The notes beneath the pieces are model-generated. The model did no database searches, had not been told where the DNA came from, and worked only from the letters and a program-made list of their open reading frames with translations. Source: Pseudomonadota bacterium (GTDB lineage: Bacteria > Pseudomonadota > Gammaproteobacteria > Burkholderiales > Rhodocyclaceae). Taken from it: a stretch of 64,000 bases of DNA. How positions within the stretch are numbered: the first letter of the stretch is position 1; each line of letters starts with the position of its first letter. The position numbers and the translations under genes were made by a program. The DNA lies in contig JAGTRU010000010.1 of assembly GCA_018261905.1 (NCBI GenBank), forward strand, positions 170,664 through 234,663, given 5' to 3'. This document shows, in pieces, positions 16,641 through 25,251 of this stretch.

Positions 16641-18053
16641 CTAGAGCAAGCGCTGGATCAGACCGGCCAACCACTCCTTGAGGCGGAGGATGATGGCGCG
16701 TCGTTCCCAGTCGTTTGGGTCGATCGCTTCGGACGAGGCGAGGTCCACGGCGAACATGTCCAGCATCTGGGCACCGAATTCGCGCCCGATAACCACCGCG
16801 TTGATTTCGTCATTGTCGAGAAAGCTACGCCAGTCGAGGTTGGTTGAGCCGACACATGACCAGACCCCATCAATGACGGCCGTTTTTGAATGGAGCAGGG
16901 CGCCGCGTCGCTCGTAAATCTTGACGCCGGCCTTGAGCAAACTCGAGTAGTGGGCGCGCCCGGCGTGAAAGGTACTGCCCGAATCGGAGTGGCTGGGCAG
17001 GATCAGTCTGACCTCGACGCCCCGTCCCGCCGCCTCGGTCAGAGCCTTCAGCAATTGCGGGTCCGGAACAAAGTAGGCCTGGGTCAGATAGACCTGTTTT
17101 TCGGCGTTGCCGATGGCCGAGATCAGTGTCAGGTAGATCAGACTGTAGGGATCGTCCGGCGTGCTGCCGATGGCGCGAACGATCTCCTGGCCCGCGTTTT
17201 TCTGCACCGGAAAATACGTTTTCGGGGCGAGCGGCTTGCCGTGTTGTTTTTCCCAGGTTTCGATAAACAGTTTTTGCAGTTCGGTGACGACCGGGCCTTC
17301 GATCTGCAAATCGGTATCGCGCCAGGCCACGGGTTTTTCACCGTTTTTCGCGGGGTGCCGGGCGAGCGGTGCCGAAGAATAGACATTGCTGATATTGATC
17401 CCGCCGATAAAGGCGGTCTTGCCATCGACGACCAACAGTTTTCGATGGTCGCGGTTATAGATCGGCCAGGAAGGGTGGTTGGCGTTGAGCGGGTTGAGCG
17501 GATTGAATTCCAGGACGTTGATGCCGCTGTCCGTCAAGCGCTTGAAAAAGGCTTTGGGCGTGTTCAGGGCGCCGATGCTGTCATAGATCACGTTGACCTG
17601 GATGCCCCGCGCCTGCTGTTCGAGCAACAAGCTGGCGAACTGCTGGCCGATTTCGTCGTCTTCGATGATGTAGGACTCGAGATTGATATGGTCGCGGGCC
17701 CGGCGGATGGCGGCGAACATGGCGGCATAGGTGGCCTTTCCGTCCTGCAGCAGGGTGACCTTGTTGCCCAGGGTCAGCGGGCTACCGACAATGGCCTGTT
17801 CCAGCGCAATCTGCTTGTCGAGGATATCGATATCGCCGGATTTTGCTTTCAGTTGGCGCAGGATGGCCGCGTTTCTTTCGCTGGAAAGCGGCCCCAGGGC
17901 GTTTTCAAAACGGGCGGTTTGCCCGCCGTGCCGTTCGATCAGTGCCTCGGTACCGGGCAGCGTCGCACAGCCGAGCGCCGAGAGCAGACTGCAGGCCATG
18001 GCGATGGCCAGCCGGAGTGTGCCAAGGCACATTATTGGCAAACGGAAAGGCAT
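16641..18053 (-). CDS. Phospholipase D/cardiolipin synthase-like lipoprotein
   Basis: 470 residues from ATG 18053, chosen because it gives a clean lipoprotein signal with lipobox LSALGC; a start 12 codons upstream is possible. Two PLD domains each carry an HKD motif: HRKLLVVDGKTAFIGG in the first and HSKTAVIDGVWSCVGS in the second. The first has HRK in place of HxK and keeps the Lys and Asp. It probably works on phospholipids at the periplasmic face of a membrane, as a cardiolipin synthase or phospholipase D. It converges with the P-type ATPase across a 42-base gap. Confidence 0.88.
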   Translation of the reverse strand: MPFRLPIMCLGTLRLAIAMACSLLSALGCATLPGTEALIERHGGQTARFENALGPLSSERNAAILRQLKAKSGDIDILDKQIALEQAIVGSPLTLGNKVTLLQDGKATYAAMFAAIRRARDHINLESYIIEDDEIGQQFASLLLEQQARGIQVNVIYDSIGALNTPKAFFKRLTDSGINVLEFNPLNPLNANHPSWPIYNRDHRKLLVVDGKTAFIGGINISNVYSSAPLARHPAKNGEKPVAWRDTDLQIEGPVVTELQKLFIETWEKQHGKPLAPKTYFPVQKNAGQEIVRAIGSTPDDPYSLIYLTLISAIGNAEKQVYLTQAYFVPDPQLLKALTEAAGRGVEVRLILPSHSDSGSTFHAGRAHYSSLLKAGVKIYERRGALLHSKTAVIDGVWSCVGSTNLDWRSFLDNDEINAVVIGREFGAQMLDMFAVDLASSEAIDPNDWERRAIILRLKEWLAGLIQRLL

Positions 18054-18278
18054 TGCATCATCGGTCTCCCGAACCAGTGCCTGGCGCAAACAGGGTGTCC
18101 AGCCGTCGACTGATAGCCGGATGCTGCGCTTTCTGCCACCGGGCTTCTGTGTGCCAGCGAACGCATGGTGCCCGGCCGCTTGGTCAGGGCGGCCTACAAC
18201 AGTTGCTCAGCGTTACCGGAAAACGGCGGTGATTGCCTGCCCGGCGAGTTGGTCAGGCGTGCTCATGTTGTTTACTAG

Positions 18279-19196
18279 CTAGGCCGGCGTCTCGCGCAGC
18301 CGTTCCGCCAGGAAGTCGATGAAGACGCGCGTCTTCGGCGGCAGGTGGGTTTGTGGCAGCCATAGGGCGTAGGCGGTCTGGCCGAAGGGGCCGACCGGCG
18401 ACCAGTCGGGCAGCAGTGGCACGAGGCGGCCATCGGCGATTTCGCGGTCCACGGCGTAGTTCCAGACCAGGCCGATGCCCAGGCCGGCGAGCAGCAGGTC
18501 GCGCACGACTTCGCTGTTATTGACCACGACATTGCTTTTGACCTGCACGCGCGCTTCCTCGCCGGCGCGCTGGAAGCGCCATTCGCTGCCCAGCTCGCGC
18601 AGGCCGTAATGCAGGCAGTTGTGGCCGGCGAGATCGGCCGGCGTGTCGATTTTGCGGTTTTTCAGGTAGTCGACCGCCGCGCACAGGCGGTAGCGCACCG
18701 GCATCAACGCCTTGGCGACGACCTGCTCGGGCGGTGTGCGGGTCAGGCGCAGGGCGACGTCGTAGCCTTCCTCGACAATGTCGACGAAGCGGTCGAGCAG
18801 GGTCAGTTGCAGCTCGATCTCAGGGTAGCGGGCGAGAAATTCGGGGATCAGCGGCGCCAGGCAGAGCTTGCCGAACGTCACCGAGGCGGTGACGCGCAGG
18901 ATGCCGCGCGGCGCCTCGACCAGGCCGGCGGCGAGACGGGCGCTTTCGTCGAGCAGCGCGACGCCCTGCGCGGCGCGCTCGTAAAGCACGCGGCCGGCCT
19001 CGGTCAGCGACATGGCGCGCGTCGTGCGCTGCAAGAGGCGCAGTCCAAGCTGTTTTTCCAGGCGATTGATGCGCTTGCTGACCGCCGACTTGGTCAGCCC
19101 CATGGCGCGCGCCGCGGATGAAAAGCCTTGCGTATCGACGACGCGCACGAAAACGGCAAGGTCGGATATATGATCGAGCGGGTTGATTGTTTCCAT
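18279..19196 (-). CDS. LysR-family transcriptional regulator
   Basis: 305 residues. The N-terminal winged helix is clear (FVRVVDTQGFSSAARAMGLTKSAVSKRINRLEKQLGLRLLQRTTR), followed by the LysR substrate-binding domain. It diverges from the tautomerase/isochorismatase-like pair with 87 bases between starts, the usual arrangement for a LysR protein that controls its neighbours and itself. The divergent region contains ATTGTATCGATAAAC, which has the T-N11-A form of LysR sites. The inducer is unknown. Confidence 0.92.
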   Translation of the reverse strand: METINPLDHISDLAVFVRVVDTQGFSSAARAMGLTKSAVSKRINRLEKQLGLRLLQRTTRAMSLTEAGRVLYERAAQGVALLDESARLAAGLVEAPRGILRVTASVTFGKLCLAPLIPEFLARYPEIELQLTLLDRFVDIVEEGYDVALRLTRTPPEQVVAKALMPVRYRLCAAVDYLKNRKIDTPADLAGHNCLHYGLRELGSEWRFQRAGEEARVQVKSNVVVNNSEVVRDLLLAGLGIGLVWNYAVDREIADGRLVPLLPDWSPVGPFGQTAYALWLPQTHLPPKTRVFIDFLAERLRETPA

Positions 19197-19283
19197 GGGG
19201 CAACAAACCGTTGTATGGATGGTGGATTGTATCGATAAACGCCGGGTGAAATGATGCAGGCGTCACTTCAACCGGAGAAAGCC

Positions 19284-19685
19284 ATGCCCCTGATCAACAT
19301 CACCCTGGCCGGCGCCAGCCTCGCGCCGAGCACCATTCAGCACTTGCAGCAGGAAACGACGCGCCTCATGCAGACTATCCTGCGCAAGGAGGCTGCGCTC
19401 ACCGTGGTCAGCGTCACCCAGTTGCCGGCCGGTGCCTTCTCGGCCAACGGACAGCCCGTTCCCGTCGCGGCCAGCCTGCAGGCGATGATTACGGCCGGGA
19501 CCAACCGCGCGGCCGAAAAGGCCGATTTCATTTTTGCCGCAAAATCCCTGTTGACCGTGGCAATCGGCCAAACTGCCGCGCCCATCTACGTCGCGCTGCA
19601 CGAACTGCCGGCCGAAAGCTGGGGTTACGACGGGCAAACCCAGGCCGCCCGCAAGGCCCGGCAACTGATTGGAGATGCAGCATGA
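19284..19685 (+). CDS. Tautomerase-family protein
   Basis: 133 residues from ATG 19284 (GGAG 19274-19277). The start gives MPLINITLAG, leaving an N-terminal proline after Met removal, the catalytic base of the 4-oxalocrotonate tautomerase superfamily; this is why I reject the longer start. It is about twice the length of the classical 62-residue enzymes, so it belongs to a longer branch. The stop overlaps the hydrolase gene (ATGA), suggesting one pathway. Substrate unknown. Confidence 0.82.
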   Translation: MPLINITLAGASLAPSTIQHLQQETTRLMQTILRKEAALTVVSVTQLPAGAFSANGQPVPVAASLQAMITAGTNRAAEKADFIFAAKSLLTVAIGQTAAPIYVALHELPAESWGYDGQTQAARKARQLIGDAA

Positions 19686-20305
19686 ACGCCCGCACCCTGC
19701 GCCAGATCGCCGGCGTCCCGTCCAGCCTGCACGCCGGCTCGACGCTGGACGTCGCCACAACCGTCGTCGTCTTCATCGACTACCAGAACGAATACCGCAA
19801 CGGCCCGCTGGCGCTGCCTGACGAGCCAACCGCCAGCAACGTCGCCCGCCATCTGCGTGCCTGGGCCGACCAGTCCGGCATCGCCGTCATCCACGTTCTG
19901 CATCGTGCGCCGGCCTCGGCGCCGATCTTCGCCCCGGATTCGGAAGGCGCCGCGCCCATCGCCGGCCTGGCGCCGGGCGAGGGCGAAGCCATCATCCACA
20001 AACATCTGCCCTCAGCCTTCACCGGCACCAGCCTGCACGATGAACTGCAAACGCGCGGCGTCGAAACACTGATCATCGCCGGCTACATGACCCACAACTG
20101 CGTCGATTCAACCGCCCGCGAAGCCTTCCACCGCGGCTACCGGATCGGCATCGTGGCCGACGCCAGCGCCACGCGCGACCTGCCGGGGCCCGATGGCCAG
20201 ACGATTCCGGCGGCGACGCTGCACGCCGCCGTGCTCGCCGGGCTGGGGGACAGGATTGCCGAAATCATCGACGTGGCGACGCTGGTGGCGATGAAAGTGG
20301 TTTGA
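19682..20305 (+). CDS. Isochorismatase-like cysteine hydrolase
   Basis: 207 residues. The family's catalytic triad can be read: Asp in VVFIDYQNEY, Lys in IIHKHLPSAF, and Cys in YMTHNCVDSTAREA. Members hydrolyse amides or related bonds (isochorismate, nicotinamide, N-carbamoyl compounds), and the substrate cannot be assigned here. It is cotranslated with the tautomerase and probably controlled by the divergent LysR gene. A decayed copy of its 3' part lies at 21006-21117. Confidence 0.88.
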   Translation: MNARTLRQIAGVPSSLHAGSTLDVATTVVVFIDYQNEYRNGPLALPDEPTASNVARHLRAWADQSGIAVIHVLHRAPASAPIFAPDSEGAAPIAGLAPGEGEAIIHKHLPSAFTGTSLHDELQTRGVETLIIAGYMTHNCVDSTAREAFHRGYRIGIVADASATRDLPGPDGQTIPAATLHAAVLAGLGDRIAEIIDVATLVAMKVV

Positions 20306-20383
20306 TTGCGGGTTTTCGGTTGGCCTGAGCTTCCCCGGTCAACCGGGCCTGCTACGCAATGTCAAGGCAGCCTACTGCGGGTT

Positions 20384-20914
20384 TCAGCGCGTCGAATTCT
20401 GTTTCGCAAGTTCAAAAGCCGCCGCCCCGTTGTGCATAAAAATTCCGTAATAGCCGGTGCGGGCCACGAACTTTTCCGGCACTGGCCCGCCACCATCGAA
20501 AGATATGGTGGCTCCCGGTTTCACATGGCACAAGGCAACGTATTCACCGTTCAAGCATTCGCTGGGCGCTGTGCTGTTCAGTCCCTCGTACTCTTCCGGA
20601 AGAAAGCGGCGCAGTACGATAGTCTTGTTCTTGCCGGGCGACGAGAATGCCCAACGCGTGCGGTCGGCATCGGGTCCGGCAACCGTCGTGGCATCCGGCG
20701 CCCGGGCTATCGAGACTTCCCCGTCCGTGCCAGGTGAGCCTTGCAACCAGGTCGTGCGGTAGCGACCGACCCACTGATCGCCTTCGGCGGCGGCTGTCAT
20801 GGGCAGAGCAATGAGGCTTGCGCACAACAGCAATCCAACCGTTTTTAATTGCGTCACGCTCAGGTGTTGGATGGCAAATGCAGAAAAAGAGCTTAGGTGA
20901 CGAGTCGTGTTCAT
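20384..20914 (-). CDS. Small secreted protein of unknown function
   Basis: 176 residues if started at ATG 20914; an in-frame ATG 19 codons upstream is possible, and neither has a strong ribosome site. A hydrophobic stretch (VGLLLCASLIALPMTAAA) looks like a signal peptide with cleavage after AAA. The mature part of about 130 residues has two cysteines (ECLNGEYVALCH) that could form a disulfide. I recognise no domain. It lies between the intact hydrolase gene and its broken copy. Confidence 0.6.
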   Translation of the reverse strand: MNTTRHLSSFSAFAIQHLSVTQLKTVGLLLCASLIALPMTAAAEGDQWVGRYRTTWLQGSPGTDGEVSIARAPDATTVAGPDADRTRWAFSSPGKNKTIVLRRFLPEEYEGLNSTAPSECLNGEYVALCHVKPGATISFDGGGPVPEKFVARTGYYGIFMHNGAAAFELAKQNSTR

Positions 20915-21005
20915 ATTGATGAGTCCGGTGGTGGCTGGAGAGATGGGTGAGGCAGGCAAGTATCTATTCATATTGCATTGCGTACAAGATGAATGAGCGC
21001 TTTGC

Positions 21006-21117
21006 CGCGGCTACCGGGACGGCGTCGTGGCCGACGCCTGCGCCACGCGCGACCTGCCGGGGCCGGATGGCCAGATGATTCCGGCGACGACGGTGCTGGC
21101 CTTGCGGGTGATTTGAG
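21006..21117 (+). pseudogene. Truncated copy of the isochorismatase-like gene
   Basis: In one frame this reads RGYRDGVVADACATRDLPGP followed by DGQMIPATTVLALRVI and a stop. It closely matches RGYRIGIVADASATRDLPGP in the intact gene near 20136-20230, at the DNA level as well. The catalytic Asp, Lys and Cys region is absent and there is no start, so it is a relic. It suggests a duplication here, with the secreted-protein gene now between the copies. Confidence 0.75.
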
Positions 21118-21170
21118 GTGTAGCGGGCGGTCAACTGCTGAAAAAGGGCAAAAACCGGCCTGCGCCGGAC

Positions 21171-22529
21171 TCAGGTCGGCGAACGGCCGCGTTTTGCCTT
21201 GGGGGCCGCCGCACGCTGGGCGGCCAGACGCTTGAGCAATTCCGCCGCCGGCTCGTCGGCCGGGTCCTGTGCCACCAACTCGCCCCGAAACGCCTTGGCG
21301 AGCAGGGCCGGCGTCAATTGGCCGACCTGCCGGCGGGCGGTGGCAAGCCGGGCTTCGAGGCGGTCGGCGAAGGCGAACAGAAGCTCGACGCGGCGGACGA
21401 TTTCGGTTTGTTCTTCCTGTGGTGGTAACGGAAACTCAACTTCACTGAATCGGCCTGCGCCCAGATGTGCAATGTTTGTAGTGATCGTGCCTTCCGTTAT
21501 GTAGCGGCCAGAGTGCATGTGATTCCGGAAAACCATCAAAGCGTATTCCGGCTTGACGTGCGAATAAGCCTGAAAGCGGATGAGCGTGTTGGTGAAACAA
21601 GCGCCGGGAAGCTCTCCACGATACATTGCAGGACGTCCCAGGTATTCGGGACTTTGTCCTTCGTTCAGGAGAATGTCTCCGGGGTAGAGCTGGTAGCGCT
21701 CAAAGTCTTCACCTGGAAAGTCCATGCTCATTACGTCGGAAAGGTCGAGGCGATCTTCATAAACGTTTTGCACTCTCAGGTATGGCCGCATATTTTCACC
21801 TGAGTGAAATTTAGGCGAGCGCTGTCTTCCAAGTTGGATCTTTCCCGCGTCCTTGATCTTGCAAATCGTCCAGCATGCTGGTGTTTGGCTGATGTTCTCT
21901 GGTTGGCTTCTCCAATCTTTGGTCAATCGTCCAGAGGTTGCCGCATCAAGAATCGATCGGCGGAAGCGTTTGAGCAGGCCCGGGAGGCGGTCGAGGCGGT
22001 CGCGGCAGGCATCCACCCGTGCCAGTACGCTGTCGAGTTTGTCGGCGATGCGTTTTTGTTCGGGGAGCGGGGCGAGGGGGATTTGAAGTTGTTTGAGTTT
22101 TGATCCATTTACGTTTGGCTGGCCGATTCCTGCGCTGAAATCGACGATTTGATTCCAGTAGGAGTCTGAACCAAAAAAGTAACTGAGGTAGCCAGCCATT
22201 TCTGTGAGAGATGGGCGAACCCGAATCAGGTAGGAGGCAAAAACAGCCTGTTTAACTTCTTCCTTAATTAGGAAGCTTTTGCCTACTGTGGCCCCTGTTC
22301 TTGCGAAAACGAGGTCGAGTTTTCGCAACGCATACTTCTGGGTGTCTGCAGTTGAGATTTGGCAGTAAGGAACCGAGGTCCAATCAACTTTGTTGTTTTG
22401 AATATCGGTAATTCTCAGCATACGTGCATCGCCAACCGAGCTATTCGATTTGGCTGTGTAGCCATAGGTGACATCTTGAACAATTTGTTCAAGAGCACAT
22501 TGTTCCCAGCCAGTAGGAAGCTGACTCAT
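21171..22529 (-). CDS. hsdS: Type I restriction-modification specificity subunit
   Basis: 452 residues with two target-recognition domains. The first begins LPTGWEQCALEQIV and the second PACWTICKIKDAGKI. Each is followed by a conserved helical spacer (LPEQKRIADKLDSVLARVDA and QEEQTEIVRRVELLFAFADR). The recognition domains are visibly more AT-rich than the surrounding DNA, as expected for exchanged HsdS domains. The start overlaps the end of hsdM (ATGA). It sets the DNA sequence recognised by the complex. Confidence 0.93.
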   Translation of the reverse strand: MSQLPTGWEQCALEQIVQDVTYGYTAKSNSSVGDARMLRITDIQNNKVDWTSVPYCQISTADTQKYALRKLDLVFARTGATVGKSFLIKEEVKQAVFASYLIRVRPSLTEMAGYLSYFFGSDSYWNQIVDFSAGIGQPNVNGSKLKQLQIPLAPLPEQKRIADKLDSVLARVDACRDRLDRLPGLLKRFRRSILDAATSGRLTKDWRSQPENISQTPACWTICKIKDAGKIQLGRQRSPKFHSGENMRPYLRVQNVYEDRLDLSDVMSMDFPGEDFERYQLYPGDILLNEGQSPEYLGRPAMYRGELPGACFTNTLIRFQAYSHVKPEYALMVFRNHMHSGRYITEGTITTNIAHLGAGRFSEVEFPLPPQEEQTEIVRRVELLFAFADRLEARLATARRQVGQLTPALLAKAFRGELVAQDPADEPAAELLKRLAAQRAAAPKAKRGRSPT

Positions 22530-23962
22530 TCCCCAACCTCACCAAGTTCGGCCAGAATCGCCTGCAATTCCGCCAGCGCGCCTTCCAGTTCCCCCATCGC
22601 TTCCTGTGCCAGCACGGTCGGTTCCGGCAGGTCGGCGGCGTCTTCGGCGTTGTCGTCTTTCAGCCAGGCGATGTCCAGGCTGTCGGCGCGTTCCCTGATC
22701 CAGTCGCGGCTAAAGCAGCGGAAGCGGCCGTTTTCGCCTTGATCCGTGCGTTGACCGGTAAACGCGGCTTCGAATTCGGCGAAATGGTTGCGGGTCAGCG
22801 GCGTGCGTTTGCCGAAGCGTGGCATGTTGGCGCGCAGGTCGTACACCCAGACTTCCCGGGTGCCGTTACTGGCGTGCTGGCTGACTTTGTCGAAGAACAG
22901 CACATTGGTCTTGACGCCCTGGGCGTAGAAGATGCCGGTGGGCAGGCGCAGGATGGTGTGCAGATTGCACTTGTCCATCAGGTCGCGCCGGATGTCGGCG
23001 CCGACGCCGGCTTCGAAGAGCACGTTGTCAGGCAGCACGACGGCGGCGCGACCGCCATCCTTCAAGTGCCGGTAGATGTGCTGGACGAAGGCGAGCTGCT
23101 TGTTGCTGGTGCTGTGCGTGAAGTCGTCGCGGGTCGGGCCGCCGCCGCCCTTGGCGGTGCCGAAGGGTGGATTGCTGAGGATGATGTCGCTTTTCGGCAG
23201 GCCGCTGCCGGCATTGCCCAGCGTGTTGCCGAGGTGGATGACGCCTTCGGCATCGCCTTCCATGCCGTGCAGCAGGCAATTCATCAGCGCCAGGCGGCGC
23301 GTGCCGGGGACCAGCTCCATGCCGATGAAGGCCTGGTTGCGCTGGAATTCGCGTTGCTTTTCGCTGAGGTCGTAGAGCTTGTCGGTTTTGGCCTTGATCC
23401 AGGTGTCGGCGGCGATCAGGAAGCCGGCGGTGCCGGCAGCCGGGTCCTGGATGGTTTCGCCGGGTTGCGGGTCGATCAGCGCAACGATGCTGTCGATCAG
23501 CGGACGCGGCGTGAAGTATTGGCCGGCGCCGGACTTGGTTTCGGTGGCGTTCTTTTCGAGCAGGCCTTCGTAGAGGTCGCCGAGGCCGTCGCGCTGGGCG
23601 GAGAACCAGTCGATGCCGTCGATTGCGCTGATCAACTGCTTCAGGTGGCGCGGTTCCTTGAGCCGGGTTTGCGCGTCGGCGTAGATGGCGGCGATCAGTG
23701 GGTCGGTGTTCTGCGAGAGATCGAGCAGCGTGCTCTTGTAGTAGGTGAGCAGGTTGGGACCGTCGAGTTTGGCGATGTCCGGCCAGCGCGTGCCTTCGGG
23801 TAGTTTGTGGCCGCGCATGACGCCGCTCTGGGTGTTTTCGTACTCCATCTTGATGAAGAGCAGGAGCACCAGTTCGGTGACGTAGTCGGAGTAGTTGATG
23901 CCGTCGTCGCGCAGGACGTCGCAGAGATTCCAGAGTTTCTGGACGATTTCGTTGTTGCTCAT
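22526..23962 (-). CDS. hsdM: Type I restriction-modification DNA methyltransferase subunit
   Basis: 478 residues from ATG 23962 (MSNNEIVQKLWNLCDVLRDD); a longer open frame runs into fic and is not used. An N-terminal HsdM helical domain precedes an N6-adenine methylase domain with the SAM loop DPAAGTAGF and catalytic NPPF (in ILSNPPFGTAKG). It modifies adenine on both strands of the HsdS target. Its start overlaps the stop of fic by four bases, so Fic and methylase are translated together. Confidence 0.95.
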   Translation of the reverse strand: MSNNEIVQKLWNLCDVLRDDGINYSDYVTELVLLLFIKMEYENTQSGVMRGHKLPEGTRWPDIAKLDGPNLLTYYKSTLLDLSQNTDPLIAAIYADAQTRLKEPRHLKQLISAIDGIDWFSAQRDGLGDLYEGLLEKNATETKSGAGQYFTPRPLIDSIVALIDPQPGETIQDPAAGTAGFLIAADTWIKAKTDKLYDLSEKQREFQRNQAFIGMELVPGTRRLALMNCLLHGMEGDAEGVIHLGNTLGNAGSGLPKSDIILSNPPFGTAKGGGGPTRDDFTHSTSNKQLAFVQHIYRHLKDGGRAAVVLPDNVLFEAGVGADIRRDLMDKCNLHTILRLPTGIFYAQGVKTNVLFFDKVSQHASNGTREVWVYDLRANMPRFGKRTPLTRNHFAEFEAAFTGQRTDQGENGRFRCFSRDWIRERADSLDIAWLKDDNAEDAADLPEPTVLAQEAMGELEGALAELQAILAELGEVGE

Positions 23963-25146
23963 GGTTGTTCCGGTGGTGGTGCGATGCCGGCCGCGCCGGT
24001 GGCGGGCCAGAGAATCTGGTAACGGGTGTTGCGCCCGCCGCCGGGCAGCCTGGTCAGGCAGCCCTTGACGACGAGGTCGGCGAGATGACGGGTGGCGGTG
24101 GCCTTGCTGACCTTGGCGACGGCCTGGTACTGGGCGGCACTGATCCCCAGTGCAAAGCCGCCGCGCTCGGCTTGCTCGCCGTCGAGCAGGCGGTTGAGAA
24201 CCTTGATCTGTTCCGGGCCGAGCGCGTGCTGGCGGTGGTGCAGCCAGAACTGGCTCTTGCCGAGGACACGCTCGATCTGGGCTTCGGCATTGGTGATGGC
24301 GCTGTGCAAGGTATTCAGGAACCAGCTCAGCCATGGGGTGAGGTCGATGCCGCCAGCGGTCGACGCGATTTTCTGGGCGTTTTCCAGTTGCTGGTAGTAG
24401 CCCTTGCGGTCGGCCAGGATGGCGACCGACATGGCGTAGAAGCGGATGCTCTGCTGCTCGCCCTGGGCCAGCGCGAGGTCGGTCAGGGCGCGGGTGAGGC
24501 GGCCGTTGCCGTCATCGAACGGGTGCAGGGTAACGAACCAGAAATGGGCGATGGCGGCGCGCAGCAGCGGGTCGAGCGTCGCGTCGTTGCGGCTGGCGTT
24601 GAACCAGGCGACGAATTCGCCAACACGCGCTTCCAGCCCGGTCCGCGGCGGGGCTTCGAAATGCACGGTGGGGCGGTCGATGCGCCCGGAAACGACCTGC
24701 ATCGGCTCGTTGCCGCGCCAGGCGCCGATGCGGATAGTGCTGGCGAGAAAGCCGTCGTCGCCGGCAAACAGCCAGCAGTGCCATTGCAACAGGCGTTCTT
24801 CGTCGAGCGGGGCGGCGAGATTTGTCGTCGCATCCCACATGATGCGGGCAAGACCCTCGCTGCGCGCTTCCTCTGCCTTGTTGCCGGCTTCGAGGCCGAG
24901 GCGGCGGGCCAGGCTGGAGCGGACGGATTCGACGTTGAGCCGCTCGCCTTCGATGGCACTGGAGTTGACGATGTTCTGGAGCAGTGCGTCGAGGCTGAAT
25001 TCAGCCTGCAGGGTTTGATCGCTTGTGCGCGTGCGCCCGAGCAGCCGGCCTTGGGCGATGGCAACCTGGCGTAGCAGCGGGGCAAGCGTTGCTGCCTGCC
25101 AGCCGAAACGGGGCCAGTCCGGGTGTTGCCAGATCCAGTGGAGCAT
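23959..25146 (-). CDS. Fic-family AMP-transferase with own inhibitory motif, inside the R-M operon
   Basis: 395 residues. The N-terminus (WIWQHPDWPRF) is the DUF4172 region, and it is followed by the inhibitory helix motif SSAIEG (62-67), which blocks ATP in resting Fic proteins. The Fic active site HPFDDGNGRLTR is complete at 208-219. The C-terminal part has a winged-helix look (AVAKVSKATATRHLADLVVKG) and could bind DNA. Fic proteins usually move AMP onto a target protein. Lying between hsdR and hsdM, it may control restriction activity or expression. Twin palindromes sit 23-84 bases upstream of its start. Confidence 0.93.
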   Translation of the reverse strand: MLHWIWQHPDWPRFGWQAATLAPLLRQVAIAQGRLLGRTRTSDQTLQAEFSLDALLQNIVNSSAIEGERLNVESVRSSLARRLGLEAGNKAEEARSEGLARIMWDATTNLAAPLDEERLLQWHCWLFAGDDGFLASTIRIGAWRGNEPMQVVSGRIDRPTVHFEAPPRTGLEARVGEFVAWFNASRNDATLDPLLRAAIAHFWFVTLHPFDDGNGRLTRALTDLALAQGEQQSIRFYAMSVAILADRKGYYQQLENAQKIASTAGGIDLTPWLSWFLNTLHSAITNAEAQIERVLGKSQFWLHHRQHALGPEQIKVLNRLLDGEQAERGGFALGISAAQYQAVAKVSKATATRHLADLVVKGCLTRLPGGGRNTRYQILWPATGAAGIAPPPEQP

Positions 25147-25168
25147 GGGGGGCTGATATTCAGGTCGA

Positions 25169-25230
25169 TGAGCCGAATGTTAGCATTATTCGGCTCACTT
25201 CATGAGCCGAATTGCGGGTGATTCGGCTCA
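25169..25230. promoter_or_regulatory. Two tandem palindromes upstream of fic
   Basis: TGAGCCGAAT and ATTCGGCTCA occur twice as perfect 10-bp inverted repeats: 25169-25178 with 25188-25197 (9-base centre) and 25203-25212 with 25221-25230 (8-base centre). The two palindromes are centred about 33 bases apart, roughly three helix turns. They lie just upstream of fic and after the hsdR stop (25252), in an AT-richer gap. This is typical of an operator bound by two dimers. The winged-helix end of Fic is the nearest candidate binder. Confidence 0.7.
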
Positions 25231-25251
25231 ATGAATGGTACTGGCGAGCGA

